The notes beneath the pieces are model-generated. The model was not told where the DNA came from, searched no databases, and saw only the letters and a program-made list of their open reading frames with translations. DNA of 8,579 bases from JAGXTF01 sp040376005 (GTDB lineage: Bacteria; Bacteroidota; Bacteroidia; NS11-12g; UBA955): NCBI GenBank assembly GCA_040376005.1, contig JBEIRK010000107.1, positions 1 through 8,579 of the forward strand, read 5' to 3'. A program made the position numbers and the translations under genes. Numbering within the stretch: the first letter of the stretch is position 1; each line of letters starts with the position of its first letter. Of this stretch, positions 1 through 7,421 are shown one piece after another.

Positions 1-780
1 GATGTGCTTCAAAGTGCGCTGCTGGTAGATGGTGATATTAGGTTGGTGTTGAATAATTCGGGTTCTGTTGTAACTATAGATAAAGCGGATTTTACCTTCA
101 AGTCAAAAATATCCAATTTGGGCTCGCCACGATATTTGGCGGACTTTTCAGGGAATTTAGTGCTCACGGATCTGTATTCAGGGACAGTGACAACCATGGA
201 TAAAAATGGCAACAAGCGCGCTAGCCTGTATACAGGTTCTTGGACAGAGGAAATGCTTGTTTCCAAAGGGAAATTGTGGGTGACCTGCCGCAATGGGTAT
301 GTGTATACCACCACTGATGGCAATGCCTGGCAAGACAGTGTGTTCTTGAAAAAAGGGTGCAGTTGGGGCGTAGAGGATAAAAATGGAAAACTCTGGTTTT
401 TAGCTACGGATTCTGGCAAAAGCAGCTTGTTTCGTTTGGATGCGGATCAGCATAAGGTTGAAGCGAGATTTGATTTTGCCGCCTCAGGATATGCCCAGAA
501 ATTGGCTGTGTCGCGCAATAAGGATACGGTGTTCTGCATTTCTGGAGGCTTAATGGCCATTCCTATAAACGCATCAAGCTTGCCGGCAAGTCCCGTTTTT
601 GAGGAAAAGGGCGCCAATTGGTATGGTTTGGGTGTGGATCCGAATTTGGGAATCATATACTTGGCCAATGCGAAGGATTATGTCTCTAAAGGTGAGGTGG
701 TGATGCTGCAAAGCAATGGTGCAGTTGTACGCAGGTTTGCCTGCGGCATAAATCCTGGAGGATTTTTATTTTATCACTAA
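1..780 (+). CDS. YncE/DUF5074-like secreted beta-propeller protein, C-terminal part (5' end outside window)
   Basis: The frame is open from base 1 to a TAA at 778-780, giving about 259 visible residues. The first GTG (base 4) sits inside an already open frame, so the gene very probably starts upstream and the signal sequence is not visible. The chain is a series of short beta-strand repeats with hydrophobic-Gly-Asp turns and no membrane helix, as expected of a beta-propeller. The last 50 residues carry the pattern YGLGVDPNLGIIYLANAKDY, then GEVVMLQSNG, then a FACGINPGGFLFY ending. I recognise this closing-blade pattern from Bacteroidota surface proteins annotated as YncE-like or DUF5074. Those proteins are exported, often lie beside TonB-dependent receptors, and have no settled biochemical role; a receptor upstream would have to be looked for outside the window. 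No catalytic motif is visible. The family assignment is from memory and moderately sure; the propeller fold is surer. Confidence 0.62.
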   Translation, partial: DVLQSALLVDGDIRLVLNNSGSVVTIDKADFTFKSKISNLGSPRYLADFSGNLVLTDLYSGTVTTMDKNGNKRASLYTGSWTEEMLVSKGKLWVTCRNGYVYTTTDGNAWQDSVFLKKGCSWGVEDKNGKLWFLATDSGKSSLFRLDADQHKVEARFDFAASGYAQKLAVSRNKDTVFCISGGLMAIPINASSLPASPVFEEKGANWYGLGVDPNLGIIYLANAKDYVSKGEVVMLQSNGAVVRRFACGINPGGFLFYH

Positions 781-810
781 CGAGTAGCCATATCAAAAGT
801 ACATTTGGCC

Positions 811-818
811 TATTTTTG
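811..818 (+). promoter_or_regulatory. Putative Bacteroidota -7 promoter box (TATTTTTG)
   Basis: TATTTTTG matches the Bacteroidota sigma factor -7 consensus TAnnTTTG exactly. It lies 31 bases after the stop of the propeller gene and 28 bases before the ATG at 847, so a transcript would start near 823-826 with a leader of roughly 20 bases. No good -33 TTG element is found at the usual spacing of about 19 bases, which lowers confidence. If real, the box separates transcription of the permease from the upstream gene and rules out the TTG at 805 as the start for that transcript. Confidence 0.35.
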
Positions 819-846
819 CGCAGCGTTGGATACCGCAAAATGGGGG

Positions 847-2445
847 ATGCTCCTCTATTCGGGGTATATTCATCCAAATTCACTCAATAAGTTGAAGCCA
901 GGTTTCAAATTTCCCCGTCTCCTCAAGCGCATCGATGTGCTCGTGCTTCGCGCATACATCGGCCCCTTTATGGTTACGTTTGTGCTCAGCATGTTCCTGT
1001 TTTTGATGCAGTTCCTCTGGAAGTACATCGATGAGTTGGTGGGCAAAGGCCTAGAACCCGGAATCTTGGGACAACTCATATTTTATTCTTTGGCAGATTT
1101 GGTTCCTATGGCATTGCCTCTCACCATCATGGTAGCAGGACTGATGACCTTTGGCAACCTTTCTGAAAGTTTTGAATTGGTAGCTATGAAAGCCAATGGG
1201 ATGTCCCTGCAGCGCATACTCATGCCTGTGTTTCTGCTGATGGTAGCACTGGTAGGGGTCAATTTTTTGTTCATGAATGTGGTGATTCCCAAGGCGAATT
1301 TGGAGGCCAAAGCATTGCTTTGGGATTTAAGACAGAAAAAGCCTGCATTTAATATTGACAAAGGAGTTTTTTATAAGGAAATAGAAGGCTTTTCCATACG
1401 CATTGGTGACAAACTGCCTGACAATGAAACGGTAAAAGATATACTCATATACGAATATAAAGAGGACGACAGCAAAAGACTCAATGTGATTCGCGCTAAG
1501 GATGGTAAAATGGTGCTTTCGGATGATAAGCGTATTTTGTATTTTACCTTGAATGATGGGGTTCGATATGAGGAAATGACGGGTATGGAAGAATACCAGC
1601 GCAGCGCCCCATTTAATCTGATGCGCTTTTCTCGCCAGAAAATGAACATTGACCTTTCTAGTCTGGACCTGAAATTTACAGAACGCGATGCCTACAAAGG
1701 AGATTATCGTTTGATGCGTCTGCGTGAACTGAATGAAGAAATTGATTCTGCCCAGCGAAAGGACAGCAGAATGCATAAAGAAAACGTGGTTTTCATGCGC
1801 AGGTATATACATCTGCCTGGCGTTTTCGGCAACCCTTGGGTAGGAAAAACAGGCACTGCGGATACTTTTTTCAAGCCCAAAAAAGAGAAAAATCTCATTT
1901 CAAATTTTGATCCGGGCCTCAAATCGCAAATCATGGCGCAAGCCTTGAATTCAACCCGAGGTTTGAAAGGCACTGTGGATGGAACCCTTACCAATAAGAA
2001 GTTTAATACGGAAGAAATTGCCCCATATATCGCAGAGTGGCATAAGAAATTCTCCAGAAGCTTTATCATTCTGCTACTATTCCTAATTTCTGCGCCATTG
2101 GGCGCCATTATCCGAAAAGGGGGTATCGGAATGCCCTTGGTGATTTCAGTGGTCTTATTTGTGCTGTTTTATGCCATTGATATGGTGGGTGAGAAAATAG
2201 GAAAGGAAGGCATTGTGCCTATTTGGGCGGGTATGTGGATGAGCTCAATCATATTGCTGCCTATTGGTGTGTTTATTACCTATAAAGCAACCAAAGACAG
2301 CACGGTATTCGACTTTTCATTACTCAAGTTTATTTCTAGGCTTGTGAGCACCTTGGCTAAAAAGTTTGGATTTGTACACAAAACACCTGTGCTCGCCAGC
2401 ACAACTACCGCTGTAGAACATGAAAATACTGGTACTCGGGAGTAG
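847..2445 (+). CDS. LptF/LptG (YjgP/YjgQ) family lipopolysaccharide export permease
   Basis: Inner-membrane permease of the Lpt machine, which with the LptB ATPase extracts lipopolysaccharide from the inner membrane and passes it to the periplasmic bridge. From the ATG at 847 it is 532 residues. Three N-terminal helices lie near residues 39-58, 82-103 and 124-146. The ATPase-coupling helix SESFELVAMKANGMS (106-120) is the family hallmark. A periplasmic beta-jellyroll begins near GVFYKEIEGFSIRIG (173-187). A long, mostly helical or polar insert (about 280-395) follows. Three C-terminal helices lie near 405-422, 429-448 and 459-479, with SAPLGAIIRKGGIG (415-428). The start is uncertain: a TTG at 805 in the same frame would add 14 residues, and a TTG at 892 would trim the unusual N-terminal extension. 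I prefer 847 because it is an ATG and a -7 box lies upstream. Whether it acts as LptF or LptG cannot be told from sequence. Its 3' end overlaps the glycosyltransferase gene. Confidence 0.9.
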   Translation: MLLYSGYIHPNSLNKLKPGFKFPRLLKRIDVLVLRAYIGPFMVTFVLSMFLFLMQFLWKYIDELVGKGLEPGILGQLIFYSLADLVPMALPLTIMVAGLMTFGNLSESFELVAMKANGMSLQRILMPVFLLMVALVGVNFLFMNVVIPKANLEAKALLWDLRQKKPAFNIDKGVFYKEIEGFSIRIGDKLPDNETVKDILIYEYKEDDSKRLNVIRAKDGKMVLSDDKRILYFTLNDGVRYEEMTGMEEYQRSAPFNLMRFSRQKMNIDLSSLDLKFTERDAYKGDYRLMRLRELNEEIDSAQRKDSRMHKENVVFMRRYIHLPGVFGNPWVGKTGTADTFFKPKKEKNLISNFDPGLKSQIMAQALNSTRGLKGTVDGTLTNKKFNTEEIAPYIAEWHKKFSRSFIILLLFLISAPLGAIIRKGGIGMPLVISVVLFVLFYAIDMVGEKIGKEGIVPIWAGMWMSSIILLPIGVFITYKATKDSTVFDFSLLKFISRLVSTLAKKFGFVHKTPVLASTTTAVEHENTGTRE

Positions 2446-3622
2446 AATTCCATGGCCTTTGCATGATGGTGGTGCCATAGCTACCTACCGCATGCTTAAA
2501 GGATTGGCGGAAGCAGGGGCAGAAATTACCTACTTTTCATACAATACACGCAAACATTTTCAATCACAGGTTAGCCTTCAAGAACGGTTTCCGTTTTGTA
2601 AGGTCATTCCTTTTGAGCTCGATGCAACACCAACTGCGAAAGGAGCACTTCTTGCGTTGCTGCAAGGCAAAAATTACAATATTTCACGCTTTGAATCTCA
2701 AAAAGCAGCTGCACAGGTAGCGGAGTTGTGCGCCAATGAGAAGTTTGACTGTATTCATGTAGAAGGCTTGTTTGCCTTTCCCTTGATTGCTGCACTCAAA
2801 GAAAACCGTATTCCAATCATACTTCGCGGCCACAATGTAGAATATGAAATCTGGAGCAGGCTCGCTGCAACAACAGCCAATCCACTGAAAAAGGGGTATC
2901 TGCAACAGTTGGCACGAGGTCTCAAAGCCTATGAAACCGCTGCTGTGAAACAATGCGATTATGTGGTCGCAATATCAGAGCCTGATGCCGCGGAATTCCG
3001 CCACATGCATCCCAAGGCCAATGTGATTGTTGTACCCGGGGGAATTGAAGTGCAAGCGCAGGAAGACAGTGTTTCTGTGCAGGAATTTAGCCTTTGCCAT
3101 ATTGGGTCTATGGAATGGCGGCCCAACCAAGAAGCCGTGCAATGGTTTATAGATTCCATTTGGCCAAGGGTGCTTCAGGAATATCCCAAAGCAACCTTTC
3201 ATATCGCTGGCAAAGGATTGTCCAAGGATGATGCGAGATTTGTCGCAAATGGGGTGTTTAACCATGGAGAGGTGGCAGATGCGGCAGTGTTTATGCAGCA
3301 ACACGCGGCGCTGGTTGTTCCCTTGCATTCTGGCAGTGGGCTGCGTATGAAAACGGTAGAAGCCATGGCATTGGGTACAATGGTGATTACAAGTTCTGTG
3401 GGATTGCAGGGACTTGAGGCAATACCCAATACCCATTTGCTGCTAGCCAACACGCAAGAAGAATGGATTCACGCTATAACCTTGGTTTTTTTACATCCGG
3501 ACCGCCGCAAGGAATTGGCTGCCGTTGGCAAAAACTGGGCGCTGAGCCATTTTGGCTATCAAAACCTTGCTAAAGATTTGCTTCAGCAATACCAGCAATG
3601 GATTGCGATTCAATCCAAATAG
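2420..3622 (+). CDS. GT-B fold glycosyltransferase, GT4-like (GT1/GT4 superfamily)
   Basis: A 400-residue protein likely to transfer a sugar from a nucleotide-sugar donor to an envelope glycan or glycolipid at the cytoplasmic face of the membrane; donor and acceptor cannot be read from sequence. The N-terminal Rossmann-like domain opens with MKILVLGSRIPWPLHDGGA (glycine-rich loop) and includes RGHNVEYEIW (136-145). The linker YVVAISEPDA (181-190) and VVPGGIE (204-210) precede the donor domain, which starts at CHIGSMEWRPN (226-236) and holds FHIAGKG (260-266) and the donor-site motif SGSGLRMKTVEAMA (304-317). Lys311 and Glu314 match conserved donor-binding positions. The first Glu of the classic EX7E motif is Ser306, as in GSGxRxK-type GT4 members. 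The ATG lies inside the end of the permease gene (26-base overlap, different frame), which fixes the start and suggests co-translation, possibly for O-antigen, core or capsule synthesis. Confidence 0.88.
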   Translation: MKILVLGSRIPWPLHDGGAIATYRMLKGLAEAGAEITYFSYNTRKHFQSQVSLQERFPFCKVIPFELDATPTAKGALLALLQGKNYNISRFESQKAAAQVAELCANEKFDCIHVEGLFAFPLIAALKENRIPIILRGHNVEYEIWSRLAATTANPLKKGYLQQLARGLKAYETAAVKQCDYVVAISEPDAAEFRHMHPKANVIVVPGGIEVQAQEDSVSVQEFSLCHIGSMEWRPNQEAVQWFIDSIWPRVLQEYPKATFHIAGKGLSKDDARFVANGVFNHGEVADAAVFMQQHAALVVPLHSGSGLRMKTVEAMALGTMVITSSVGLQGLEAIPNTHLLLANTQEEWIHAITLVFLHPDRRKELAAVGKNWALSHFGYQNLAKDLLQQYQQWIAIQSK

Positions 3623-3697
3623 ACCAGGGTTGTGCGACTGGATTTCGTATTTCTTCGGGAGTTTTTAAGTTGCGTTCGTATTCGTGTGAATTCCGTG

Positions 3698-3705
3698 TAA
3701 TTTTG
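3698..3705 (+). promoter_or_regulatory. Putative -7 promoter box (TAATTTTG) abutting the start codon
   Basis: TAATTTTG matches the TAnnTTTG consensus exactly and ends only 4 bases before the ATG at 3710. It is in the 87-base gap after the glycosyltransferase gene, so the lipoprotein gene probably has its own promoter. The -33 element is weak: a TTCG at 3675-3678 has about 19 bases of spacing, while the better TTG at 3670-3672 is about 25 bases away. With usual initiation a few bases after the box, the transcript would begin at or next to the ATG, leaving essentially no leader. Confidence 0.45.
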
Positions 3706-3709
3706 TAGC

Positions 3710-5281
3710 ATGATTCTCAATCGCCGTATCTTGTGGCTTGGCTTTTCCCTCTGCGGAATCGCTGTTTTTTCTATTGTGAGTTCTTGTGGAGGAAGTAAAA
3801 GCACAGATACGGACGAAGAAAATACAGTCGCTGATTCAACAGAAAAGATGGTGAAAGCGGTGTGCAGTTCTTGCCATGAATGGGTACCACCCGAAATGCT
3901 ACCTAGGGTCACATGGACAGATTTGGTGCTGCCGGTAATGGCTGGTAAAATGGGTTTTACCGAGTATGAAGGGGTTCCACTTCCCTCGGAAAAAAATGAC
4001 CCTGCTGTTTCTAAGAATTTCTATCCCTCAAAACCAACAATTACGTATTCACAATTTAAGGAAATTGTTGAATATTTCAAAATAAAAGCACCAGAAACGA
4101 CGCCAAGTCAGCAGCGCGAATTGCCTATCGGAGTTGCTACATCTAGGTTCCAAGCGCAATTTCCAAATTTGCCGCCCACAGATCCACCGCTAACTACCTA
4201 CGTGAAAATTCAGCCAAACTTGAAACGCTTGGTAGCCGGAGTAGGTGGCGACCATCCACGGTTGGGTCTTTTTGATGAGAACCTGCAACCGAAGTGGGTC
4301 ATGTCTTTGCCTTCTGCGCCGGCACATATTGATTACTCAGGAGGGATGGAATGGCTCATTACCTGCATGGGTTCTGTGATGCCCTCAAATAAGAAAGAAG
4401 GCAAACTGATTCAGGCGATAATGGCGGGTGATAAACAGCCCAGCAAGCCCAAAGAGCTATTTACGGCACTACCACGTCCGGTTCAAATTCAAAAGGCGGA
4501 TTTGGATGGCAATGGGGTAAAGGATTACCTAATCAACGGCTTTGGCCACCTCGAAGGGAAGTTGTATTGGCTTAAGGATGGAAAATCTGGAGCTGAGAAT
4601 ATGTTTCGCGCTGACCCAGGTGCCCTGCGCAGTGTAGTAGTGGATTGGGATGGCGATGGGAAGCAAGATGTGGTGACCATGTTTGCCCAAGGAAGGGAAT
4701 CCATTTTCTTGTATAAAAATGAAGGTGGAGGCAAATTTACCGAGAAGAAACTCATGGCATTTATGCCAGTTATGGGGTCCTCATTTTTTGATATCATGGA
4801 TGTCAATGGTGATAAGAAACCAGATATCGTCTACACCAGCGGAGATAATGCGGATTACAGTATTGCGCTGAAGCATTTTCACGGGGTCTATATTTATTTG
4901 AACCAAGGCAATGATCAGTTTAAGCAAGCCTATTTCTATCCCATTCATGGATGCTATAAGGCCATGCTCCGCGATTTTGATTTGGATGGCGATTTAGATA
5001 TGGTTACCATCAGCTTTTTTGCAGATTATGTGTCTCAACATCAGGAAGCATTGGTGTATTTCGAAAACCAAGGTGACTTGAAGTTTGTGCCTTACCAAAT
5101 GCCTGGCTTTGACCGCGGCCGCTGGCTCACTATGGATGCCGGTGATCTCGATGGTGATGGTGATGAAGATGTGGTCATTGGCAATTTTGCCTATGGTCCA
5201 GAAAGCTTTTTGCCTGCAGGTGCACCGCAAAAGTTTGCATCTAATCCCATTTTTTTATACTTGGAAAATACTACAAAGTGA
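3710..5281 (+). CDS. FG-GAP/VCBS-repeat lipoprotein with N-terminal CxxCH haem-binding segment
   Basis: A 523-residue exported protein. Residues 1-26 form a lipoprotein signal (MILNRR n-region, hydrophobic core, lipobox VSSC with Cys26), so it should be lipid-anchored in the periplasm or at the outer membrane. CSSCH at 52-56 is a c-type haem attachment motif. It is followed by PEMLPRVTW, LPVMAGKMGF (Met77 and Met81 are possible distal ligands) and a helix at about 112-125, so residues 43-130 resemble a minimal cytochrome c. The rest is a propeller with five calcium-binding-type loops: DLDGNGVKD (264-272), DWDGDGKQD (312-320), DVNGDKKPD (364-372), DLDGDLD (424-430) and DLDGDGDED (479-487). Residues 160-250 look like further blades without the Asp loops. 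Start choice is secure because of the signal peptide. Haem binding is inferred; partner and substrate are unknown. Its TGA overlaps the next gene's GTG, so the two are probably made together. Confidence 0.85.
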   Translation: MILNRRILWLGFSLCGIAVFSIVSSCGGSKSTDTDEENTVADSTEKMVKAVCSSCHEWVPPEMLPRVTWTDLVLPVMAGKMGFTEYEGVPLPSEKNDPAVSKNFYPSKPTITYSQFKEIVEYFKIKAPETTPSQQRELPIGVATSRFQAQFPNLPPTDPPLTTYVKIQPNLKRLVAGVGGDHPRLGLFDENLQPKWVMSLPSAPAHIDYSGGMEWLITCMGSVMPSNKKEGKLIQAIMAGDKQPSKPKELFTALPRPVQIQKADLDGNGVKDYLINGFGHLEGKLYWLKDGKSGAENMFRADPGALRSVVVDWDGDGKQDVVTMFAQGRESIFLYKNEGGGKFTEKKLMAFMPVMGSSFFDIMDVNGDKKPDIVYTSGDNADYSIALKHFHGVYIYLNQGNDQFKQAYFYPIHGCYKAMLRDFDLDGDLDMVTISFFADYVSQHQEALVYFENQGDLKFVPYQMPGFDRGRWLTMDAGDLDGDGDEDVVIGNFAYGPESFLPAGAPQKFASNPIFLYLENTTK

Positions 5282-5640
5282 AAAAAGGCATTCAGCTCAC
5301 ATTTGGATTTTGGTTTTTAGTATTCCTGTACTTCGCAGTAGTACAGTATAATGATCCCGATTCTATGTTATGGATCGCATTCTATGCCTGCGCAGGTATG
5401 CTCGCCGCAATTTGGGCCTTCGTGTTGTATCCTGGTAAAGCAGTTTTCCTTATTTCAGCAGCAGTCTGCCTTGTGCTCGCCATACTTCAGTGGCCTGAAC
5501 AATGGGAAGGATTCGGTGATGCCATGCACAATAAGAATACAGAGAGGGCCAGAGAGGCTTTCGGCTTGCTGATTGCAGCTTGTGCTTTGGTTTTTTATGC
5601 CTTTGGTGGCAATTATTTACACAAACTCAAACAATCGTAG
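5278..5640 (+). CDS. TMEM220-like four-helix membrane protein
   Basis: A 120-residue integral membrane protein with helices near residues 7-23, 31-50, 53-71 and 93-110. The signature QYNDPDSMLWIAFY (23-36), at the end of helix 1 and start of helix 2, is what I recognise as the transmembrane protein 220 family, which occurs in bacteria and animals and has no established molecular function. A polar loop, QWPEQWEGFGDAMHNKNTER (71-90), joins helices 3 and 4. The chain ends in a short basic tail. Translation starts at a GTG whose last two bases are the first two of the upstream TGA (GTGA at 5278-5281). This arrangement is typical of translational coupling and makes the upstream lipoprotein the most likely partner. 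A role in assembling or anchoring that lipoprotein is only a guess. The length matches a complete family member. Confidence 0.75.
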   Translation: MKKGIQLTFGFWFLVFLYFAVVQYNDPDSMLWIAFYACAGMLAAIWAFVLYPGKAVFLISAAVCLVLAILQWPEQWEGFGDAMHNKNTERAREAFGLLIAACALVFYAFGGNYLHKLKQS

Positions 5641-5647
5641 GAATTAC

Positions 5648-5673
5648 ATGTTGCTTAAATGTTGTTTAAACAA
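5648..5673. repeat. Short tandem repeat and palindrome upstream of the ABC exporter gene
   Basis: ATGTTGCTTAA (5648-5658) is followed directly by ATGTTGTTTAA (5659-5669), an 11-base tandem repeat with one mismatch. The second copy runs into the perfect 12-base palindrome TTGTTTAAACAA (5662-5673), six bases before the TTG start at 5679. It occupies most of the 38-base gap between the TMEM220-like gene and the exporter gene. It has no GC-rich stem or T-tract, so it is not an obvious terminator. An operator is possible, but such AT-rich symmetry can arise by chance. Confidence 0.35.
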
Positions 5674-5678
5674 ATGTT

Positions 5679-7421
5679 TTGAAAGTTCTATACAAATATC
5701 TTAAAGGTCAGAATGGCCTTCTGTTAACGGCTCTCTTGCTCGCAACCATAAATCAGGTGTTCTCTATGCTCGATCCCTGGGTAGGAAGAAACATTATGGA
5801 CCGCTATCTCACCAAATATGCAGCATACAGTGGCGATGCATTTATCAAAGGTGTAGGCTTTTGGCTGTTGGTAGGAATTGGAGTGGCAATGGTAAGTAGG
5901 ATTGCCAAGAATTTTCAAGACTACTTTCTCAATGTAGCCATTCAAAAGAGTGGGGCTCATATTTTCATGGATGGGATTCGGCATACACTGGATTTGCCCT
6001 ACGCCACGTTTGAGGACAGCCGCAGCGGGGAGACCTTAAACATTTTACAGAAGGTAAGGACGGATTCGGAACGTTTGATTGTACTTACAGTCAATTTGCT
6101 TTTCACCAGTGCGGTAGGCGTTGTTTTCGTGTTTTTTGCTTCGTTTACAGTGCATTGGCTTATTGCACCTGTTTTTTTAGGTGCCATGGTCATTGTTGGA
6201 ATCAGCAGTTCCTTGCTTTCCAAACGAATCAAAGTGATTCAGAAAGATATCGTTCGTGAAACTTCCGAATTGGCAGGCACGACTACAGAGAGTTTGCGCA
6301 ACATTGAATTGGTAAAAAGCCTAGGGCTGGTTACTCAGGAAATTCGCCGTATCAGTCAGAATACTTTGCGTATTCTTGGATTAGAGCTGAAAAAAGTGAA
6401 AAAGGTGCGCACTTTGGGTTTTGTGCAGGGTACCATCATCAACCTTATGCGCAATTGCTTGTTGTTGTTTTTGAGTTGGATGGTATTTACCCAGCGCATT
6501 ACTCCGGGCATGTATATTCAATTCCTATTCTATACCTTTTTTATATTTAATCCCTTGCAGGAGCTAGGTACGTTTATTCAAACTTGGCGCGAAGCGCAAA
6601 TATCCTTAGATCGTTTTAATAATCTCATGCTGCTGCAGCCAGAGCCGAGACCGGAGAATCCTGCTGTTCTTGGGAATTTGGAATATATCACTTTTAATGC
6701 AGTAGCATTTAGGCATAAAACCGCCAATAGAGATGCACTTTCTGAGATTAACTTTACTTTGAAAAAAGGGGAGACGGTTGCCTTTGTTGGCCCATCGGGC
6801 AGTGGAAAGAGTACCCTAGTGAAGCTGTTGGTAGGTTTATACAGACCCAATTCAGGCCTTATTTCCTACAACAACTATAGCCAAGATGAAATCTTAACTT
6901 CAGATTTACGCAACCAATTGGGTCTGGTCTCCCAAGAGAGCCAATTATTTAGCGGAACCATCCGCGACAATTTGTTGTTTGTAAAACCTTCAGCAACCGA
7001 GCAGGAAATGTTTGATGTGTTGCATCGCGCGGCAGCTGATACCTTATTACAGCGGGCTGAAAAAGGCTTGGACACACAAATAGGAGAGGGTGGCATTAAA
7101 GTGTCTGGTGGTGAAAAGCAGCGTATTTCCATTGCCAGGGCTTTGCTGCGCAATCCGCGTTTGATGGTGTTTGACGAAGCTACTTCAGCCTTGGATTCCA
7201 TTACGGAAAAAGATATCACCCGCACTGTGCGTGAGGTTTCTGGTCAGCGCGATAGAATGAACGTTCTCATCGCACACAGGTTAAGTACCATTATGCACGC
7301 AGATCGAATATATGTGTTAGAGAAAGGTCGCATTATTGAGCAGGGAACGCATGCCCAACTCATTGAAGAAAAGGGACTATACTTTGCCATGTGGCGACAG
7401 CAAGTGGGCGAAGAAGAATAA
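5679..7421 (+). CDS. ABC exporter half-transporter (fused membrane and ATPase domains, MsbA-like family)
   Basis: A 580-residue type IV ABC exporter expected to work as a dimer in the inner membrane, moving a lipid, peptide or drug outward by ATP hydrolysis; the substrate cannot be read from sequence. The membrane domain (about 1-310) has helices near 12-32, 58-78, 136-156, 158-178, 250-270 and 277-297. The ATPase domain shows Walker A GPSGSGKST (371-379), Q-loop Gln419 in VSQE, the x-loop region QIGEGG (467-472), signature VSGGE (475-479), Walker B LMVFDE with catalytic Glu500, D-loop SALD, and switch His533 in IAHRLST, so all ATPase residues are intact. The start is the TTG at 5679: MKVLYKYLK fits the family N terminus, and an in-frame TAA at 5667-5669 leaves little room upstream. 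There is no Shine-Dalgarno sequence. Nearby permease and glycosyltransferase genes suggest, but do not prove, a lipid role. Confidence 0.92.
   Translation: MKVLYKYLKGQNGLLLTALLLATINQVFSMLDPWVGRNIMDRYLTKYAAYSGDAFIKGVGFWLLVGIGVAMVSRIAKNFQDYFLNVAIQKSGAHIFMDGIRHTLDLPYATFEDSRSGETLNILQKVRTDSERLIVLTVNLLFTSAVGVVFVFFASFTVHWLIAPVFLGAMVIVGISSSLLSKRIKVIQKDIVRETSELAGTTTESLRNIELVKSLGLVTQEIRRISQNTLRILGLELKKVKKVRTLGFVQGTIINLMRNCLLLFLSWMVFTQRITPGMYIQFLFYTFFIFNPLQELGTFIQTWREAQISLDRFNNLMLLQPEPRPENPAVLGNLEYITFNAVAFRHKTANRDALSEINFTLKKGETVAFVGPSGSGKSTLVKLLVGLYRPNSGLISYNNYSQDEILTSDLRNQLGLVSQESQLFSGTIRDNLLFVKPSATEQEMFDVLHRAAADTLLQRAEKGLDTQIGEGGIKVSGGEKQRISIARALLRNPRLMVFDEATSALDSITEKDITRTVREVSGQRDRMNVLIAHRLSTIMHADRIYVLEKGRIIEQGTHAQLIEEKGLYFAMWRQQVGEEE

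Noticed and set aside
9..419. 136-codon - strand open frame opposite the propeller gene
   Set aside because: The + strand frame shows a clear propeller pattern continuing to its stop; the antisense frame has no recognisable domain.
1327..1812. 161-codon open frame on the - strand within the permease gene
   Set aside because: It is a shadow of a strongly supported gene: composition is biased, there is no recognisable motif, and no promoter or plausible start context is present.
2975..3436. 153-codon open frame on the - strand within the glycosyltransferase gene
   Set aside because: It lies opposite conserved GT-B motifs, is rich in Cys and His as expected for an antisense reading, and has no family resemblance.
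3612..3644. Possible hairpin after the glycosyltransferase gene (AATCCA with TGGATT, and CCAG with CTGG)
   Set aside because: Stems are only 4-6 base pairs, one has a loop of about 20 bases, and no T-tract follows, so a terminator call is not supported.
5085..5351. 88-codon + strand open frame bridging the end of the lipoprotein gene and the start of the TMEM220-like gene
   Set aside because: It is out of frame with two well-supported proteins, and its Met/Leu-rich product has no domain; the GTGA overlap explains the junction.
5674..5681. ATGTTTTG as a possible -7 promoter box for the ABC exporter
   Set aside because: It differs from TAnnTTTG at both of the first two positions and overlaps the TTG start codon itself.
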